Source: Microstegium vimineum (Eukaryota; Streptophyta; Magnoliopsida; Poales; Poaceae). From it: 64,000 nt of DNA. How positions within the stretch are numbered: the first letter of the stretch is position 1; every line of letters begins with the position of its first letter. The notes below the pieces were generated by a model. It searched no databases. It had not been told where the DNA came from and saw nothing but the letters and a program-made list of their open reading frames with translations. Positions 61,690-64,000 of this stretch are shown piece by piece. A program made the translations under genes and the position numbers. The stretch covers positions 51,720,122 through 51,784,121 of the forward strand of contig CM039127.1 in assembly GCA_022036555.1 (NCBI GenBank), in the 5' to 3' direction.

Positions 61690-63616
61690 CTGAGGCAGAT
61701 CAAAGACAATCAGAGCAGCGGCGGCAGCTAGGGTTTACAAGCAAAGGGAAGAAGTTTTTTACCGCAAGGTAAAAGAGGAGAGATAATAAAAGGACAAATT
61801 TATAAGGAGATATTACCTACAAAGGAAAATACAACAAGGGAGAAAATCCCACCAATCACGGAACAGAACCCAAAGAAGTCAGTTAGACCATACCTCTTTA
61901 CAAAGAATACAGATGACTCGGGGAACAAAAGAACCCGATCAGCACAAACAAGACAGAGATAAGAACTCGGAATACATAGACAACAATTCTTTGATTTCTC
62001 ATTTCTCAAATACAAACTTTGAAGTACAAAATAGATACAAAGCTACATTGCCGAAAGGAACTAGTACAAGTCAGCAATAATGAACCCAGTCGAATTCGAG
62101 GTTAAAACCTCGAGAATCAAGATACATTATCAACAAACAGAGCCAAATAACTCAGACGTGCTCGACGCCTAATAAGACAAGGCACACCCATTCGCCAAAG
62201 GTAGTAGAAGCAGAGCCCAGAAGACATTCAAGAGTCACAGTTCCGCCAGGTCCTTGACAGAGAGAAGGTGGATCAACACCAGCAGGCGCCAAAATGACAT
62301 TGCACAGGACTGATCAAGGAATACTTCTTCAACCAAGGCCGTGAGATCAGCCAAAGGCACGAAAATAGGTCGCTGGAAGATGAGGCAGCACAACATGCGA
62401 TAGCCTCATCACAAGAGCTACACCATTTACCTCAAAGCCGCCCACGGCTTGATACTACCTCGAAACTAGCCATCTACTAGTTTCTTCACAAAAACTACAC
62501 CATTCACCAGATTACAACTCAAGGAGGAGAGAAACAAACCCGGGGGCTCGTCAAGCTCGCCAACCACAATATCCATGGTACAACAAGGACCTTTACAAAG
62601 GAAAACAGAGGATATATGACAGAGGGAACCATGCCACAACTATTTATAGAAGAACAATAGATGCACATACACCAAGTCCATGAAGATAAGACTACAACAA
62701 ACAAAAGCACATAAAGGAAGCAGTAAAGGCAAAAGATTCTACAAGGACTACATTGATGAGATGAAAACGGCTACAATAAAGACAGTACATCAGGGTACTA
62801 TACAAAATATCCGGAAAAATATTCCAAGGATAATAATACAATCAACAACAACCCTGCAGGCCATGAAAAACAACTCGGCCGGGCAGATCAGGTCCACCAC
62901 CAAAGAAGACCCAACACTCAGTGAAAACCTTACAAATTAAAAACAACTCAGAACCTTCGCACGGCGTGAGAAAAGTTCTGATTGATAGGCAGAAAACCAC
63001 TCCCAACAAATGAGATTGGACAGCTTCAGCTCTAGGCTTTCCAGCAAGAGTGCGATGCAAGCATGCACAACCAGGAAGATGGAGCATACAACTTCAACCA
63101 ACTCGGGAACGAGAACTGTTACAGCCCAGCGTTCGGCAATTAGACAGAGAAGGCATGGAAGCCATATCACAAGACTTCTTCTGGCTACTACACCAAACTT
63201 CCCAGGAAAATCTAACCAAAGAGCTAGTCTACCTCTAACTCCATCCACAAGAATTCTTCTGCCCACTCAAACTACCAGAAGGCGAGCATAAGCCTGGGGG
63301 CTGCTCAGTTTCACTCAGCAGCATGATCACCGAACCATAAGGATCGAGCTATCAGTGCAAGCACAACAAAATATATAGCAAGGAAGGACCACCAAAAGCC
63401 AAGAGTCAGAGAAAGAAAAGCAAGAAAAAGACAAAAGCTGACCAAAGCCTACAGTAAAAGAAAGATTTTGCATACCCGTGAAGTCATAGCACCTACCCGT
63501 GAATAAAAGAAGACAAGAACATGATATTTCAGACCCTTCTGCCAAACCCTTTTGCGGTGAAAAGAACTCAGAGAAGGGTCGGGGGCTGGAAATACCCACC
63601 TTACAAGATTTTTTCT

Positions 63617-63793
63617 AGATCCTCCGAATACTTGTACCAAGTATCTAGAGGCTCGGGGGCTACACTCAATGAGTGCATATTTTTGTCCAAAAACAAAATA
63701 TGCACAAAAATCTACAAGGCGAAGACTTCTTCAGATCCTCCGAATACTTGTACCAAGTATCCAGAGGCTCGGGGGCTACACTCAATGAGTGCA
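63617..63793 (+). repeat. Direct duplication with 'ggctcgggggctac'
   Basis: The 61-bp block starting 'agatcctccgaatacttgta' occurs at 63617-63677 and 63733-63793 with one difference. Each copy contains GGCTCGGGGGCTA, similar to the polypurine tract used by this retrotransposon group. Confidence 0.85.
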
Positions 63794-63909
63794 CCAAAGG
63801 TGCAAAAAGACCACAAGACAAAGAACATAGAAGATCATTTCACGATTTTGCTTCAAAGAACTCGGCTCGCTTTCAAAAGCAACTTGGCATATTGAAGAAA
63901 AATCATGAG

Positions 63910-63922
63910 ATGCTCGGGGACT
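63910..63922 (+). promoter_or_regulatory. Candidate polypurine tract
   Basis: The stretch just before the 3' LTR, including GCTCGGGGACT, is purine-rich and resembles the duplicated GGCTCGGGGG blocks upstream. Position fits plus-strand priming. Confidence 0.55.
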
Positions 63923-64000
63923 TGTCGATGGGATATCCTATAGGGTACCCATGGACCGGCTTATCTAAGCTTTGGGCCTCCTTTATTCGGCCCACAAAAG
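63923..64000 (+). repeat. 3' LTR, first 78 bp
   Basis: Starts TGTCGATG and aligns with the 5' LTR from 50517, with about six substitutions and one single-base gap over the visible part. It continues past the window. Confidence 0.92.

Larger units (their letters stand above)
61690..63922. other. 3' internal noncoding region of the Gypsy element
   Basis: A-rich on the plus strand, no supported gene. It should hold the promoter of the antisense gene next to 61689. Towards the end lie a direct duplication and a purine-rich stretch before the 3' LTR. Confidence 0.6.
50517..64000 (+). mobile_element. Tat-lineage Ty3/Gypsy retrotransposon (3' end outside the window)
   Basis: 5' LTR at 50517-50989, primer binding site, gag, protease, RT-RNase H, integrase, a tandem array, an antisense gene, and the start of the 3' LTR at 63923. 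The order protease-RT-RNase H-integrase and the DGGA protease mark Ty3/Gypsy; the long 3' spacer with an antisense Transposase_28-type gene marks the Tat lineage (RIRE2/Grande-like). Multiple stops and frameshifts make it inactive. The 5-bp CATGT at 50512-50516 is a candidate target-site duplication; its partner lies beyond the window. Confidence 0.93.

Overview
This window reads as nuclear DNA from a grass (Poaceae, most likely a panicoid such as sorghum, sugarcane or maize relatives). The evidence is many short GT-AG introns in the genes, a GC-rich single-exon gene of the grass type, MITEs and LINEs typical of grasses, and a very long Tat-lineage Ty3/Gypsy element. No tools were used: exon borders come from reading splice sites and checking that phases join, and families were recognised from motifs.

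Layout. 1-2598: a 5'-truncated LINE on the minus strand inside a perfect 16-bp target-site duplication. 2599-6578: gene-poor DNA with a degenerate repeat and a MITE. 6579-7789: an intronless gene (+) for a BKI1/MAKR-like kinase regulator. 7790-12315: mostly noncoding. 12333-15654: a near full-length RTE-type LINE (+) inside a 17-bp duplication. 15900-17360: a six-exon gene (-) resembling the cilia protein CFAP298/C21orf59. 18447-26376: a 20-exon UFL1 gene (-), the E3 ligase for UFM1. 28050-35257: a 21-exon TSR1 gene (-), a 40S ribosome maturation factor, with a one-base deletion in exon 18 and one GC-AG intron. 37505-41426: a probable LTR-like element. 41479-44888: a nine-exon Nudix hydrolase 9-like gene (-). 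45.4-50.4 kb: LINE debris, MITEs, a tRNA-Arg(TCG) gene with a decayed tandem copy, and a small secreted-peptide gene (-).

50517 to the window end is one Gypsy element of more than 13.4 kb: 5' LTR, primer binding site, gag, protease, RT-RNase H, integrase, a roughly 149-bp tandem array, a spliced antisense gene with a Transposase_28-type domain, and the first 78 bp of the 3' LTR. All its reading frames carry stops or frameshifts, so it is inactive as read.

UFL1 and TSR1 are adjacent, in the same orientation, and both act around ribosomes (UFMylation of ribosomes at the ER; 40S assembly). This may be coincidence. The remaining host genes show no obvious joint pathway.
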